From DATFVA01 sp963743325 (GTDB taxonomy: Bacteria; Bacteroidota; Ignavibacteria; Ignavibacteriales; Ignavibacteriaceae): 64,000 nucleotides of DNA. The stretch lies in the NCBI GenBank assembly GCA_963743325.1, contig CAVUOZ010000008.1, forward strand, positions 310,001 through 374,000, read 5' to 3'. The notes under the pieces were generated by a model, which had not been told where the DNA came from, did no database searches, and was given only the letters and a program-made list of their open reading frames with translations. Positions 8,721-17,415 of this stretch are shown in pieces (position 1 is the stretch's first letter; each line of letters starts with the position of its first letter). A program made the position numbers and the translations under genes.

Positions 8721-9272
8721 ATGACAAAAGAAATTGCGCTGGATACAGTTGTAAAACAGGAAAAGAATAAGCTGCTTGGTTTTATCCGTAAGCATGTGGC
8801 CACAAAAGAAGATGCTGAGGATATATTCCAGGATGTCCTGTATAGTCTTGTAAGCGGTTTTGAAGAAATAGAATTTTTAGAAAGGATCTCCGCCTGGCTG
8901 ATAAAAGTGGCTAAGAACAAAATAATTGATTCATACAGGAAAAAGAAAACCGGTACATTTTCAGATGAGATTATATTTAACGAAAAGAGCGATTCCGATG
9001 AGGCATTGTCACTTGCTGATATTCTGCCCGATTTTAGCAGCCTGCCGGATGAAATCTACTGGCAAAATCTCTTCTGGGAGGAAATAGAACTTGCACTTGG
9101 TGAATTACCGGAAGAACAAAAGGATGTGTTTATAATGAATGAATTTGACGGTATGAGCTTTAAGGAGATATCCGAAATTAAAAATGAACCTGTTAATACT
9201 CTTCTTTCACGGAAGAGATACGCGGTTCTTTATTTAAGGAAGAAATTAAAAAATTTATACAAGGAGCTATAA
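8721..9272 (+). CDS. ECF-type RNA polymerase sigma factor
   Basis: The protein has 183 residues. Region 2 (about 18-75, KEDAEDIFQDVLYSLV and ISAWLIKVAKNKIIDSYRKKK) and region 4 (about 128-180, LPEEQKDVFIMNEFDGMSFKEI then TLLSRKRYAVLYLRKKL) are both clear. There is no extra C-terminal domain. The next gene (9274) overlaps the typical anti-sigma position but has no zinc-binding anti-sigma domain. The 11-bp repeat array lies about 170 bp upstream. Target genes are unknown. Confidence 0.9.
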   Translation: MTKEIALDTVVKQEKNKLLGFIRKHVATKEDAEDIFQDVLYSLVSGFEEIEFLERISAWLIKVAKNKIIDSYRKKKTGTFSDEIIFNEKSDSDEALSLADILPDFSSLPDEIYWQNLFWEEIELALGELPEEQKDVFIMNEFDGMSFKEISEIKNEPVNTLLSRKRYAVLYLRKKLKNLYKEL

Positions 9273-9273
9273 T

Positions 9274-9573
9274 ATGTGTGCAATCCATAATAAAAAAAGA
9301 TGGTTCTTTAAGGGATTCCTCTTCGTGCTGGTTTTCATTGGAGTATTAAGTCTGGCAGTAATGCTGTTATGGAACTGGCTTATGCCGATGATTTTTGGAA
9401 TAACAGCCATTACCTATTTACAGGCAGCAGGACTATTAATCCTCTCTAAAATTCTTTTAACAGGAATAGGCAAGCGCCCGAGTCCATATTATTACAGCAG
9501 AAAAAAGTACTGGCATGAAAAATTTGATAAAGAGAATCCTGAAGAAAATAATGGGAATACCCAAACAGTTTAA
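9274..9573 (+). CDS. Small membrane protein coupled to the ECF sigma gene
   Basis: The ATG lies one base after the sigma stop codon and uses AAGGAG inside the sigma gene, so the two are translationally coupled. The 99 residues hold two membrane helices (about 10-32 and 40-63), a basic motif GKRPSPYYYSRKKYW and an acidic, Asn-rich tail. Such two-helix proteins often sit next to sigma factors in Bacteroidota. It might act as a membrane tether or non-classical anti-sigma, but no known anti-sigma domain is visible. Confidence 0.7.
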   Translation: MCAIHNKKRWFFKGFLFVLVFIGVLSLAVMLLWNWLMPMIFGITAITYLQAAGLLILSKILLTGIGKRPSPYYYSRKKYWHEKFDKENPEENNGNTQTV

Positions 9574-9674
9574 TAAATTGCGAAATCGATGCCGGAATAA
9601 ATTCGATTGAGTGTGCGAGGCTAAAATTCGGATAGTGAATTAATTAAATGCAGTCAGATGTCCAAAACAATAAA

Positions 9675-10124
9675 TTAATTCCCTTTAAATAGTTCAGAGA
9701 GATCGAGACTTTTGGTTTTTGATTTGCCTGTCAGTGAAATAAAAGTAAGCGCCAGTGTTTCTTTTCCTGTTCCAAGAATTGTACTTACTAATCCCAGGGC
9801 TTTCCCGATGTCCCTGGGATCCAGGTCTCTCAAGATGACTTTCCAGATTTCCTCTTCCAGAACATTGTATGCGGTATGCACTTCGTGTAAATCATAACCC
9901 GAATTATATCTTTCGGCAGCTACTTTTTCAGAATATGCAATCATTTCAACCAGGCTTTTATTCTTAATACTGTTAAAAGAAAGATCGAATAATTTTTCGA
10001 TCCTCTGCCAGTTCTCATTTGCGCTTGATGCAGAATAATGTTTCAGGTTGGAACGAAGAAGAGAATCAAATGCTGTTCTTATTATTTCATTCTGATTCTG
10101 ACGGAGACACTCTATAATATTCAT
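9675..10124 (-). CDS. RsbRD N-terminal-like stressosome sensor domain protein
   Basis: The 149 residues form a single all-helical domain resembling the RsbRD_N / non-haem-globin N-terminal region of stressosome RsbR proteins (segments MIAYSEKVAAERYNSGYDLHEVHTAYNVLEEEIWKVI). The STAS domain that normally follows is absent, so this is a free-standing sensor module. Lying between an ECF sigma gene and a primary-type sigma gene, it may feed a stress signal into transcription; that link is inference. Confidence 0.65.
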   Translation of the reverse strand: MNIIECLRQNQNEIIRTAFDSLLRSNLKHYSASSANENWQRIEKLFDLSFNSIKNKSLVEMIAYSEKVAAERYNSGYDLHEVHTAYNVLEEEIWKVILRDLDPRDIGKALGLVSTILGTGKETLALTFISLTGKSKTKSLDLSELFKGN

Positions 10125-10353
10125 AGCAGACAGACTTTTTGTAAAAATTCATTTAATAAAAATAGCAAAAAAAACGTTACCTGTTAAAAGCAGAAATCCT
10201 TCGTCAGTTATAATAATTTACAATTAAGCGACTTTTCAACCCGGCAGTGTGCAGAAATCCATTTAGGACAACCTGATTATATTGCCGCTTAATAATTATA
10301 TGCGGATAATAAATGCCTTATTTCCTTTGGGGAAGGTTAGGCTTTTATATTGT

Positions 10354-10995
10354 TTATTTCTTCAGTAGTTTAAATGCGTGAGTCCAGGTGTTGGTTTTGA
10401 ATCCATAATGGATCCATACCATTGCCAGTGCCTCCAGCCAGTAAGCTTCTGAAATATTCCCCAGATCAATTATACTTTTCCATCCCCACTTTCCGGCAAA
10501 ATCTTCAACCTGATTTTTTGCTGTCTGATCATTTCCGCAGATGAATAAATCAGGATCACCCTCTTCCCTCTTAGGACCTACCATTATGTATGCATTTATG
10601 ATATTAAACGCCTTAACAACTTTTGAATCCGGCAGCCATCTTTGAACCTTTTCACCGCCTGAATTGTCCGGCGATGAATCGAGCCGGGGAGGGGTTCCGC
10701 GAGAAAAATCGAGGGGGTTGGTAACATCCAGAACTATTTTGCCAATAAAATTTTCTTTCCCTGAAAGCATTATTGCATTCTCGATACCTGTCCAGTTTGT
10801 TGCAAGGACAATCATTTCACCGAATTTTGCTGCATCTTCATTACTGCCGGCAGTAGCCTTCTTCCCTGCCTGATTAAGCCAGTCTTTTAGTTTGGAAGGA
10901 TCCCTGGTTCCTATTTTAACTTCATGACCAAGACGGGATAAACCAAGGCCAAGCTGCTGACCTACTACTCCGGAACCTATGATGCCTATCTTCAT
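10354..10995 (-). CDS. NADP/F420-dependent oxidoreductase-like protein
   Basis: This 213-residue protein starts with a Rossmann dinucleotide fold: MKIGIIGSGVVGQQLGLGL is the GxGxxG motif, and IGTRDP follows at the second strand, as in the F420-dependent NADP reductase / NADPH-dependent F420 reductase family. Its length fits that family. In organisms without F420 these proteins are NAD(P)-binding reductases of unknown substrate. It is monocistronic with an AGGAGGTAAA ribosome site before the ATG. Confidence 0.82.
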   Translation of the reverse strand: MKIGIIGSGVVGQQLGLGLSRLGHEVKIGTRDPSKLKDWLNQAGKKATAGSNEDAAKFGEMIVLATNWTGIENAIMLSGKENFIGKIVLDVTNPLDFSRGTPPRLDSSPDNSGGEKVQRWLPDSKVVKAFNIINAYIMVGPKREEGDPDLFICGNDQTAKNQVEDFAGKWGWKSIIDLGNISEAYWLEALAMVWIHYGFKTNTWTHAFKLLKK

Positions 10996-11847
10996 TTTAC
11001 CTCCTTGAAATAATATTAATTACATTATAATCTATATTAAGAAAATGGGTGTGAAAAAATTGTATCGGGAGAAGCTTTAGTTCAGGCAAATATACTAAAT
11101 AATTTTACCTCATAACCAATCCCGTAAAAACCTGATATAATATTGTCTATAATTTTCCTCTATATCCACTACACACAAATTTTCTTTATCCGGATTACTT
11201 CTAGATTCCCTTAATACCAGCATCAGATCATATCTGCCAAAATGGCAGAGAAATCATCGCCCGAGCTAAATGAGTATAAGATAGACGAATCTGAGAAGAC
11301 TCAGATATGAGACAGTACAGACTGTAGAATTTGCTGAAATTGGCATTTTTGTAACGTGCAATTTTCTATATTATGACAAAAATGCAAACTTAAATTACAA
11401 GACCCAGCAGTATTTATCCGTGAAACATTCACCCAAAGCAAACCGGGTTTCCGAAATAATTGAACAGCTTTATTCGGATGTATTGCCCATTAATTCGGAA
11501 TAAAACATATCATTAAAATCATTCCTGAAACCAAAGCGTGAATAAAATCTTCTTTCACGGAATCTCTCTGCAGATAATGCAATCCTAACTTGATTAATTC
11601 ACAACTGTTTTTTTTGAATCGGTTCTGTAATGAGTACAAATAATACTGCCTTTTTTCCAATATAACTGTAAATATTCTATAAAACAGACTTATTTAGACC
11701 TAATTGCGGTAGTGCTGTTTCCGGTTAAATAAACATTTATTTGTTTCTTGCGGTCTTTTTACTTAAGTATGCTTAACACATTGATTTAATCCTGACAATG
11801 CTTAAGAAATCCAATAATTTTCTACAAAAAAACGAAACCGGGACAAA
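10996..11847. other. 850-bp non-coding gap upstream of the sigma gene
   Basis: No ORF of interest lies here. The only visible structure is a run of perfect hairpins at 11233-11325 (listed separately). The last 150 bp are very AT-rich and should include the sigma gene promoter. The gap is unusually long for this gene-dense window. Confidence 0.5.
11233..11325 (+). ncRNA. Candidate structured RNA: three perfect hairpins in 93 nt
   Basis: Three stem-loops follow one another: TCTGCCA/TGGCAGA around AAA (11233-11249), ATCTGAG/CTCAGAT around AAGA (11289-11306), and ACAGT/ACTGT around ACAG (11312-11325). A weaker fourth pairing (AAATTGGCA with TGCAATTTT) lies at 11336-11360. They sit 520 bp before the sigma gene and code for nothing. 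A small RNA or a long 5' leader is possible. The strand is not determined by the palindromes. Confidence 0.35.
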
Positions 11848-12708
11848 TTGAAAATAACCAAGCAGTTAACCAATCGTGAAGACAAATCTTTAGATCAATA
11901 TTTTCAGGAAATAGGGAGATATGATCTTTTAAAGCCGGACGAAGAGGTCAATTTAGCAATAAAAATCAGAGAGGGTGATGTTAATGCACAGAACAAGTTG
12001 GTAAATGCCAATTTGAGATTTGTCGTATCAGTTGCTAAAATGTATCAAAACCAGGGTTTATCCCTGGGTGATTTAATTAATGAAGGTAATATAGGCCTTG
12101 TAAAAGCTGCTCAACGGTTTGATGAAACGAGGGGATTTAAATTTATATCTTATGCTGTCTGGTGGATCAGGCAGGGAATAATGTCTGCTATAGCTGACCA
12201 GTCAAGGGTGGTACGTCTTCCTCTGAACCAGGTCGGTAATTTGACCAGGCTCGGAAAAGCATACAGAAACTTCGAGCAGGAATTTGAACGAAAACCATCT
12301 ACCGAAGAACTTGCTAAAATACTTGAAATTACAGCTGATGAAGTTGCATATACACTTCAAATATCCGGGCGCCAGGTATCTGTTGATGCACCTTTAAAAA
12401 ACGGGGAAGAAAAAAGTGCCACGTTGATGGACGTTCTTCAAAATGAAACACAGGCTATGCCGGATAAAGAATTAATGTCTGATTCCTTAAAAAATGAAAT
12501 TGAAAATATTCTGACTACACTTGATGCAAGGGAGGCGGAAGTACTCAGACTTTCTTTTGGGATCGGTGCTAACCACAAAGCAACACTTGAAGAAATCGGC
12601 CTGAAATTCAATCTTACACGGGAACGTATAAGACAGATTAAGGAAAAAGCGCTCAGAAAATTAAGAAGTTCAAAGAGGAGTGTAAGACTTAAAGAGTATC
12701 TCGGATAA
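11848..12708 (+). CDS. rpoD: Primary-type RNA polymerase sigma-70 factor (RpoD/SigA-like)
   Basis: The start is a TTG (KITKQLTNRE follows), matching the conserved N terminus of Bacteroidota primary sigma factors. The 286 residues cover region 1.2 (SLDQYFQEIGRYDLL), region 2 (NLRFVVSVAKMYQNQG, GFKFISYAVWWIRQ), region 3 and region 4 (LRLSFGIG, TRERIRQIKEKALRKLR), with no region 1.1. This is the usual 287-residue phylum form. Whether it is the housekeeping copy or a second, stress-related copy cannot be told from this window. Its place at the head of the co-oriented stress block favours at least a functional link with the cassettes downstream. Confidence 0.88.
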   Translation: MKITKQLTNREDKSLDQYFQEIGRYDLLKPDEEVNLAIKIREGDVNAQNKLVNANLRFVVSVAKMYQNQGLSLGDLINEGNIGLVKAAQRFDETRGFKFISYAVWWIRQGIMSAIADQSRVVRLPLNQVGNLTRLGKAYRNFEQEFERKPSTEELAKILEITADEVAYTLQISGRQVSVDAPLKNGEEKSATLMDVLQNETQAMPDKELMSDSLKNEIENILTTLDAREAEVLRLSFGIGANHKATLEEIGLKFNLTRERIRQIKEKALRKLRSSKRSVRLKEYLG

Positions 12709-12813
12709 TTATTCCTGCCCCTGAGTTTTTAGTCATTTTGAATTATAATGAAAGTATACCGGCAGTTACATATATTGCAGGTGTTATTATTGAAAGTGAT
12801 AAGAGGCCGAATA

Positions 12814-13188
12814 ATGAAAACCGGGAATTATTCAAAAGAAATAAAAATTCCTGAATTAAAAGAATTCGCAAAAACCTATCCACAATTTGCAGGATTAGCT
12901 GAAGGGGAAGGTAAATTCCTTTTTGATATTGTAATGAAACCTGAAACTTTTATTCAGGCAATGGTTCTGACGGAATATGGCATGCCGGCAGTAACCAGCG
13001 TTGCCGAGCTTTGTTTTAACGAAGCTAAAAAGAAAAAAGGTTTTAAGTTCACCAGCAGAATGAAACAGTTTATCGGGGCTATGATTGCATCATTAATGAC
13101 TGCAAACGAATACACTAAAACCGGAAGAAAAAAATCTATTATTCATCGGGCCTATACCCGTGGTGAATTTTATATTAAAAAACAGTAG
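12814..13188 (+). CDS. Unknown cytoplasmic protein
   Basis: I place the start at the Met of MKTGNYSKEIKIPEL (12814), preceded by AAGAGG, not at the upstream ATG (12748) whose added residues look non-coding. The 124-residue product is helical and basic, with C-terminal TSRMKQFIGAMIASLM and a tail NEYTKTGRKKSIIHRAYTRGEFY. There is no signal peptide and no family recognised. It lies between the sigma gene and the first response regulator. Confidence 0.55.
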   Translation: MKTGNYSKEIKIPELKEFAKTYPQFAGLAEGEGKFLFDIVMKPETFIQAMVLTEYGMPAVTSVAELCFNEAKKKKGFKFTSRMKQFIGAMIASLMTANEYTKTGRKKSIIHRAYTRGEFYIKKQ

Positions 13189-13372
13189 TATAATTAATAA
13201 TGGGATATATTCTTTCGCAATGTCAAATCTGAAAATATTATTACTCTTACCTTATTTTTAAAATAAATTTCATATTTTTATATATTATAATTTATGCAAT
13301 ACACTTGGTTATCAGGTTTTATATTAGCAGACCCAAAATCGAAATCTGCACAACCAATCAATTTTCCTGAAA

Positions 13373-14065
13373 ATGATGAAAATAAAGCTGCTCCTTATTG
13401 AAGATAACCGACTTCTACGCGAAGGTCTGACAGTAATGCTTAAAAAACAACAGGATATGGATGTTATAGGAACTGTTGGAAACGGTGAGAACATTTCGAA
13501 TATAATACAAAAGCACAAACCCGAAGTACTGCTTCTTGATTTAGGTCTCCGTACCCGAAACAGTTTGAGTTTAGTGAAATTAATCAGGAAAAAGTTTCAA
13601 ACCACCAAAATAATTGTAATGGATCTTATCCCCCTGCAGGCTGATGTTTTTGAATTTGTACAGGCAGGGGTATCGGGATTTATTCTTAAAGATGCAAATG
13701 TGAACGATTTCCTTAAGACTATCCGGTCTGTGGCTGAAGGTTTCAAAGTGCTGCCCCCTAATTTAACCGGATCACTTTTTTCACAGATTGTTGAACACGC
13801 TGTAAACAGTCCAAATTCATCAGTTCTAATGGAGTCAGTTCGAATGACTAAACGGGAACGGCAGGTAATAGAATTAGTCTCGGAAGGTCATTCCAATAAA
13901 GAAATTGCCCAAAAACTACATCTATCTTCATATACCATAAAAAGTCACGTGCATAATATTCTTGAAAAGCTTGCCCTGAGTACCAGAGTACAAATTGCCA
14001 AATTTGCACACGATTCACGAAAAGCAGAATCGGCGGCTGACAATACCTCCTTATTTGATGATTAG
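13373..14065 (+). CDS. NarL/FixJ-type response regulator 1 (atypical receiver)
   Basis: The 230 residues comprise a receiver (4-120) and a LuxR-type HTH (about 157-215, TKRERQVIELVSEGHSNKEIAQKL...TIKSHVHNILEKL). The acidic pair E10-D11, phospho-acceptor D56 and K106 are present, but the switch Thr/Ser is replaced by D84 (IIVMDL). From residue 79 to the end it is almost identical to the regulator at 22471; the first 78 residues differ much more. No 63-bp cassette lies in front of it. A scrap of a histidine kinase gene follows. It is a candidate activator of the cassettes. Confidence 0.88.
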   Translation: MMKIKLLLIEDNRLLREGLTVMLKKQQDMDVIGTVGNGENISNIIQKHKPEVLLLDLGLRTRNSLSLVKLIRKKFQTTKIIVMDLIPLQADVFEFVQAGVSGFILKDANVNDFLKTIRSVAEGFKVLPPNLTGSLFSQIVEHAVNSPNSSVLMESVRMTKRERQVIELVSEGHSNKEIAQKLHLSSYTIKSHVHNILEKLALSTRVQIAKFAHDSRKAESAADNTSLFDD

Positions 14066-14155
14066 ATATCTCATCCTTATAAAGTAATTCTGTCTTATCC
14101 CAAAGTTCAATTTATTAAAAGTTCAACTTGAATTATATAATTGCATTTAATTCGT

Positions 14156-14194
14156 AAAAAGGCAGAAAAAATTATTATTGAAATTCCCCTATGA
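14156..14194 (+). pseudogene. 3' remnant of a histidine kinase gene
   Basis: The frame KKAEKIIIEIPL then TGA matches the last codons of the intact kinase at 23467 (GKGTKIIIEFPV, stop). The similarity continues about 50 bp past the stop (ATGAAATTA, AACGTT, CCGGATAAATCAGGC against ATGAAATTA, AACGTT, CCGGAAAAATCAGGC). The first regulator was therefore once followed by a kinase gene, of which only the tail survives. Confidence 0.65.
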
Positions 14195-14263
14195 AATTAT
14201 TTATTTGGAATAAAACGTTTAAATTCCCGGATAAATCAGGCTCTCTAAAAATGTAGACCCTAT

Positions 14264-14326
14264 TAAGATTTAGTTCCTTTTTCATCCCTTTGGACTATTT
14301 TTTTGCTTCCCGGATTTTTCTATAAT
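14264..14326 (+). promoter_or_regulatory. 63-bp cassette promoter 1, before kaiC-like gene
   Basis: Left arm TAAGATT, interior TAGTTCCTTTTT (14271-14282), CATCC (14283-14287), 10 bp, -35 position TTTTTT (14298-14303), 17 bp, TATAAT (14321-14326). The left arm is weak, but the interior and spacing match the consensus. A half-copy (AAATGTAGACCCT) lies just upstream at 14248-14260. Confidence 0.75.
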
Positions 14327-14475
14327 TAATTAAAGTATAGTGATAAATAACAAATATTCTTCTAAACAGTTACACTATCCTACTAACAGATTAACACCTG
14401 GAGTAAATTGAACTTATTAATAACGAAAATTATTATTCATAAGGTAAACAAAAACATATTTTGAGATTAAGTAGA

Positions 14476-16197
14476 ATGAAGACAAGAAAAATTCAATCTA
14501 AACAAATTACCCTTCCCAAATCCCCTACCAGTATTCAAGGTTTAGACGAGATCACCGGAGGAGGATTACCAAAAGGCAGACCGACACTTGTATGCGGAGG
14601 TGCGGGTTGTGGAAAAACTCTCTTTGCAATGGAGTTCCTCGTTCGCGGCGCAACATTGTATGATGAACACGGAGTATTTATTTCGTTCGAGGAAACAGAA
14701 AAAGAACTTATTGCAAACGTTGCTTCGTTAGGGTTCAAACTAGACCGTCTTGTTGCAAATAAAAAGATTTGGCTTGAACACATTCATATTGAACGTAGTG
14801 AAATTGAACAGAGGGGAGAATATGATTTGAAAGGTTTGTTTGTCCGCATCCATCGTGCAATTGAAAGTATCGGGGCTAAGCGCGTTGTCCTGGATACTAT
14901 TGAATCACTCTTTTCGGCACTGCCAAATTCTACAGTAGTGCGCACAGAACTACGGCGGTTATTCGGCTGGTTGAAAAAGAAAGGTGTTACTGCTATTATC
15001 ACCGGAGAACGAGGCAATGGTACATTAACCCGGCAGGGATTGGAAGAGTACGTTTCCGATTGTGTCATTCTGCTGGATCATCGCGTTACCGATCAATCAT
15101 CCATACGACGATTACGTATTGTTAAATACCGGGGCTCAACACACGGTACAAATGAATATCCTTTTTTAATTGATGAGGAAGGTTTTTCTGTTCTGCCTGT
15201 CACTTCACTGGGATTGAATCACACTTCATCCAAAGAAAGAATTTCCACCGGCATTCCGCGTCTTGATACAATGCTGTCCGGTAAAGGTTACTTCCGAGGC
15301 AGTACAGTGCTTGTTTCAGGAACCGCCGGTACCGGCAAGACAAGTCTTGCAGCGCAATTTGTTGAAGCAGCATGCAAGCGAGGAGAGCGGGTTCTTTATT
15401 TTGCTTTCGAAGAATCCCCAAGTCAGTTTATGCGTAATATGTCTTCAATTGGAATACGATTAGAGCCCTGGGTGAAAAAAGGATTACTGCAATTTCATGC
15501 AACACGGCCGACACTTCATGGATTGGAACATCATCTAACAACTACTATCAAATTAATTAATAAAGTTAAACCGCAAATAGTAATTCTGGACCCTATTGAT
15601 GCATTCGTGATCGGAGGGAATCAAACTGAAGTAAAAATAATGTTACTGCGTCTTGTGGATTTTTTAAAGATGAGGAATATAACCGCTTTCTTTGCAAGCC
15701 TCTCAACCACAGGCGAGAACCAGGAACTTACAGATATGTCAATTTCATCGCTGATAGATACGTGGCTGCTTTTGCGTGACATTGAAATTGGCGGTGAGCG
15801 CAACAGAGGATTATATATTCTTAAATCGCGCGGTATGCCGCATTCCAATCAGATCCGTGAGTTTATACTGACAGATCACGGAATTGAATTGCTTGATGTG
15901 TACGTAGGTCCAGAAGGCGTATTAACCGGTTCCGCACGATTAGCTCAGGAAGCTAAAAACTATGAAGAACAAATATTACGTCAACAGGAAATTGAACGCA
16001 GACAAAGTGGATTAGAAGTTAAACGTGCAGCAACAGAAGCTAATATTGTTGTTTTAAGATCTGAATTTAAAGAGGAGGAATCAGAAACACTTAAGATTAT
16101 TGAGATGGAAAAAGCAAAAGCTGAAAGGTTCGCACAAGAACAGAAAAAAATGGCAAAGAGTAGAAAGGCAGATAAGTTTATAAAAAAAACCATATAA
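14476..16197 (+). CDS. KaiC-like double RecA-domain ATPase
   Basis: I start at ATG 14476 rather than the TTG five codons earlier. The 573 residues hold two KaiC domains with Walker A motifs GGAGCGKT (41-48) and GTAGTGKT (282-289) and catalytic Glu pairs (FEETEKE, FEESPSQ). A charged coiled-coil tail follows (about 475-573). The second domain keeps the KaiC phosphosite context: TDMSISSLIDT aligns with the clock protein's Ser-Thr pair, giving Ser-Ser here (about 424-425). No KaiA or KaiB gene is visible. It is likely a signalling ATPase of the KaiC/stress type, transcribed from cassette 1. Confidence 0.88.
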   Translation: MKTRKIQSKQITLPKSPTSIQGLDEITGGGLPKGRPTLVCGGAGCGKTLFAMEFLVRGATLYDEHGVFISFEETEKELIANVASLGFKLDRLVANKKIWLEHIHIERSEIEQRGEYDLKGLFVRIHRAIESIGAKRVVLDTIESLFSALPNSTVVRTELRRLFGWLKKKGVTAIITGERGNGTLTRQGLEEYVSDCVILLDHRVTDQSSIRRLRIVKYRGSTHGTNEYPFLIDEEGFSVLPVTSLGLNHTSSKERISTGIPRLDTMLSGKGYFRGSTVLVSGTAGTGKTSLAAQFVEAACKRGERVLYFAFEESPSQFMRNMSSIGIRLEPWVKKGLLQFHATRPTLHGLEHHLTTTIKLINKVKPQIVILDPIDAFVIGGNQTEVKIMLLRLVDFLKMRNITAFFASLSTTGENQELTDMSISSLIDTWLLLRDIEIGGERNRGLYILKSRGMPHSNQIREFILTDHGIELLDVYVGPEGVLTGSARLAQEAKNYEEQILRQQEIERRQSGLEVKRAATEANIVVLRSEFKEEESETLKIIEMEKAKAERFAQEQKKMAKSRKADKFIKKTI

Positions 16198-16332
16198 ATG
16201 GAAATGATTGGCACGGCACTTATTATCAAGCTCAATCCAAATATAGTGCTTCCTGATTGGGCAACAGGTTATAGCAAGCTGCTCATTTATTAATTATACA
16301 GCATAGTAATTTGACTAACAAAATGCGAAAAA

Positions 16333-16355
16333 GCCGGGCTGATTGCGCAGCCTGG
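16333..16355 (+). terminator. Terminator-like hairpin after the kaiC-like gene
   Basis: CCGGGCTG pairs with CAGCCTGG around ATTGCG (one G-T pair), 135 bp after the kaiC-like stop codon. There is no strong T-run after it, so it may be a factor-assisted terminator or an mRNA 3' stabiliser. The remaining sequence up to 16548 shows nothing else. Confidence 0.45.
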
Positions 16356-16548
16356 TAAGCTTAAAACTACTGTTGATAAACATTTATACTGTCTTCAAAG
16401 CGAGCGATCCAACACTGAATTATTATATAGATCCAAAGAATTTTTATAAGCATTAATAGAATCTGAAAAAATTTTACGGAGTAGAAACTATCGTTATAGA
16501 ATTTATCAAAGAACCAAAAGGTGTTTTTAGAGCCTCCAAATCCACCCA

Positions 16549-16611
16549 ATGGATGTAGTTCCTTTTTCATTCCTTTGCCTGATTGATTCAATTTATCTGC
16601 GTGTTTAGCTT
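16549..16611 (+). promoter_or_regulatory. 63-bp cassette promoter 2, before YtxH gene
   Basis: ATGGATG, TAGTTCCTTTTT, CATTC, 10 bp, TTGATT (16583-16588), 17 bp, TAGCTT (16606-16611). The ATG of the YtxH gene lies 53 bp further on. Confidence 0.82.
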
Positions 16612-16664
16612 TCCGTAGATCTAAAATACGATGAAATATTATAATTAAATGAAAGGAATTTATT

Positions 16665-16994
16665 ATGTCAGGTAAAATTACTAGCGTTAAAGGGTTTTTG
16701 TTTGGATTTTTAGCGGGAGGTACTGTCGGAGCAATAGCTGCATTATTAACTGCTTCTAAAAGCGGTAAGGAATTTAGAGGGGATATAAAACAAAAGTCAG
16801 AAGAATATTTTGATGAAGCTGATAGATATTTTACAGAGAAAAAGAACAAAGTTGGTGAAATGATTAGTGAAGGCAAAAGGAAATATTCCCTGATAATAAA
16901 TGATATTAAATCAAAACCGGAAGTAATCATGAAAGATGCTGAACGGGTTTTTAAAGATGCAAAATTAAAAACAAAAGATGGAAGCAGAAACTAA
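16665..16994 (+). CDS. YtxH-like stress protein
   Basis: The 109 residues start with a Gly/Ala-rich membrane segment (about 10-31, FLFGFLAGGTVGAIAALLT) followed by the YtxH signature SKSGKEFRGDIKQK and a long charged helix. YtxH proteins are general-stress membrane proteins in Firmicutes and Bacteroidota. The gene directly follows cassette 2, with AAAGGAAT before the start. It is probably co-transcribed with the small membrane gene at 17129. Confidence 0.82.
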   Translation: MSGKITSVKGFLFGFLAGGTVGAIAALLTASKSGKEFRGDIKQKSEEYFDEADRYFTEKKNKVGEMISEGKRKYSLIINDIKSKPEVIMKDAERVFKDAKLKTKDGSRN

Positions 16995-17128
16995 GAGATT
17001 GAAATAATCGGTTAATAACCGGATGAACGCTTATAATGAAACCGGGAAAATCTGATTTAAATAAATGGACTTAACATTATTTAAAATGAATCCTGTATTA
17101 AAATTAAAATAGTTTAACAAAAAATATT

Positions 17129-17314
17129 ATGTCAAACTTAGTAATATATTTAATTGGGACAGCCTTTGTGGCTGGTGGTTTAGCCTGGGCAGCCTTTAAA
17201 TTGGGCGCCTCTCCAATCTGGATAACCATAGGTGTTATAATCATAATTGGTTTGGGCATTATGGCAGCCGTGTCAAAAACACGTCAGAAAGAAAATTCTG
17301 ATACCAACAATTGA
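17129..17314 (+). CDS. Small two-helix membrane protein
   Basis: The 61 residues form two membrane helices (about 4-24 and 31-49, with WITIGVIIIIGLGIMAAV) and a polar tail. It resembles no named family I can be sure of, but belongs to the class of tiny hydrophobic proteins repeated in this block (28081, 31379, 36378). It lies 135 bp after the YtxH gene without its own cassette, so it is likely in the same transcript. Confidence 0.65.
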   Translation: MSNLVIYLIGTAFVAGGLAWAAFKLGASPIWITIGVIIIIGLGIMAAVSKTRQKENSDTNN

Positions 17315-17352
17315 AGGACCATAAATCTACTGCCTTTTTTGAAATCCTTAAG

Positions 17353-17415
17353 TAAGAATTAACTCCTTTTTCATAGTTTCAGACGATTGTGTTTAGGTTA
17401 GATTGATTGTATCAT
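17353..17415 (+). promoter_or_regulatory. 63-bp cassette promoter 3 (degenerate dyad)
   Basis: TAAGAAT, TAACTCCTTTTT, CATAG, 10 bp, TTGTGT (17387-17392), 17 bp, TATCAT (17410-17415). The right arm of the dyad is damaged, but the interior, the CGATTG step and all spacings are kept. The target gene at 17651 starts 235 bp downstream. Confidence 0.6.

Noticed and set aside
14476..16197. A complete Kai circadian clock
   Set aside because: Only a KaiC-like gene is visible, with no kaiA or kaiB in the window. Called as KaiC-like ATPase only.
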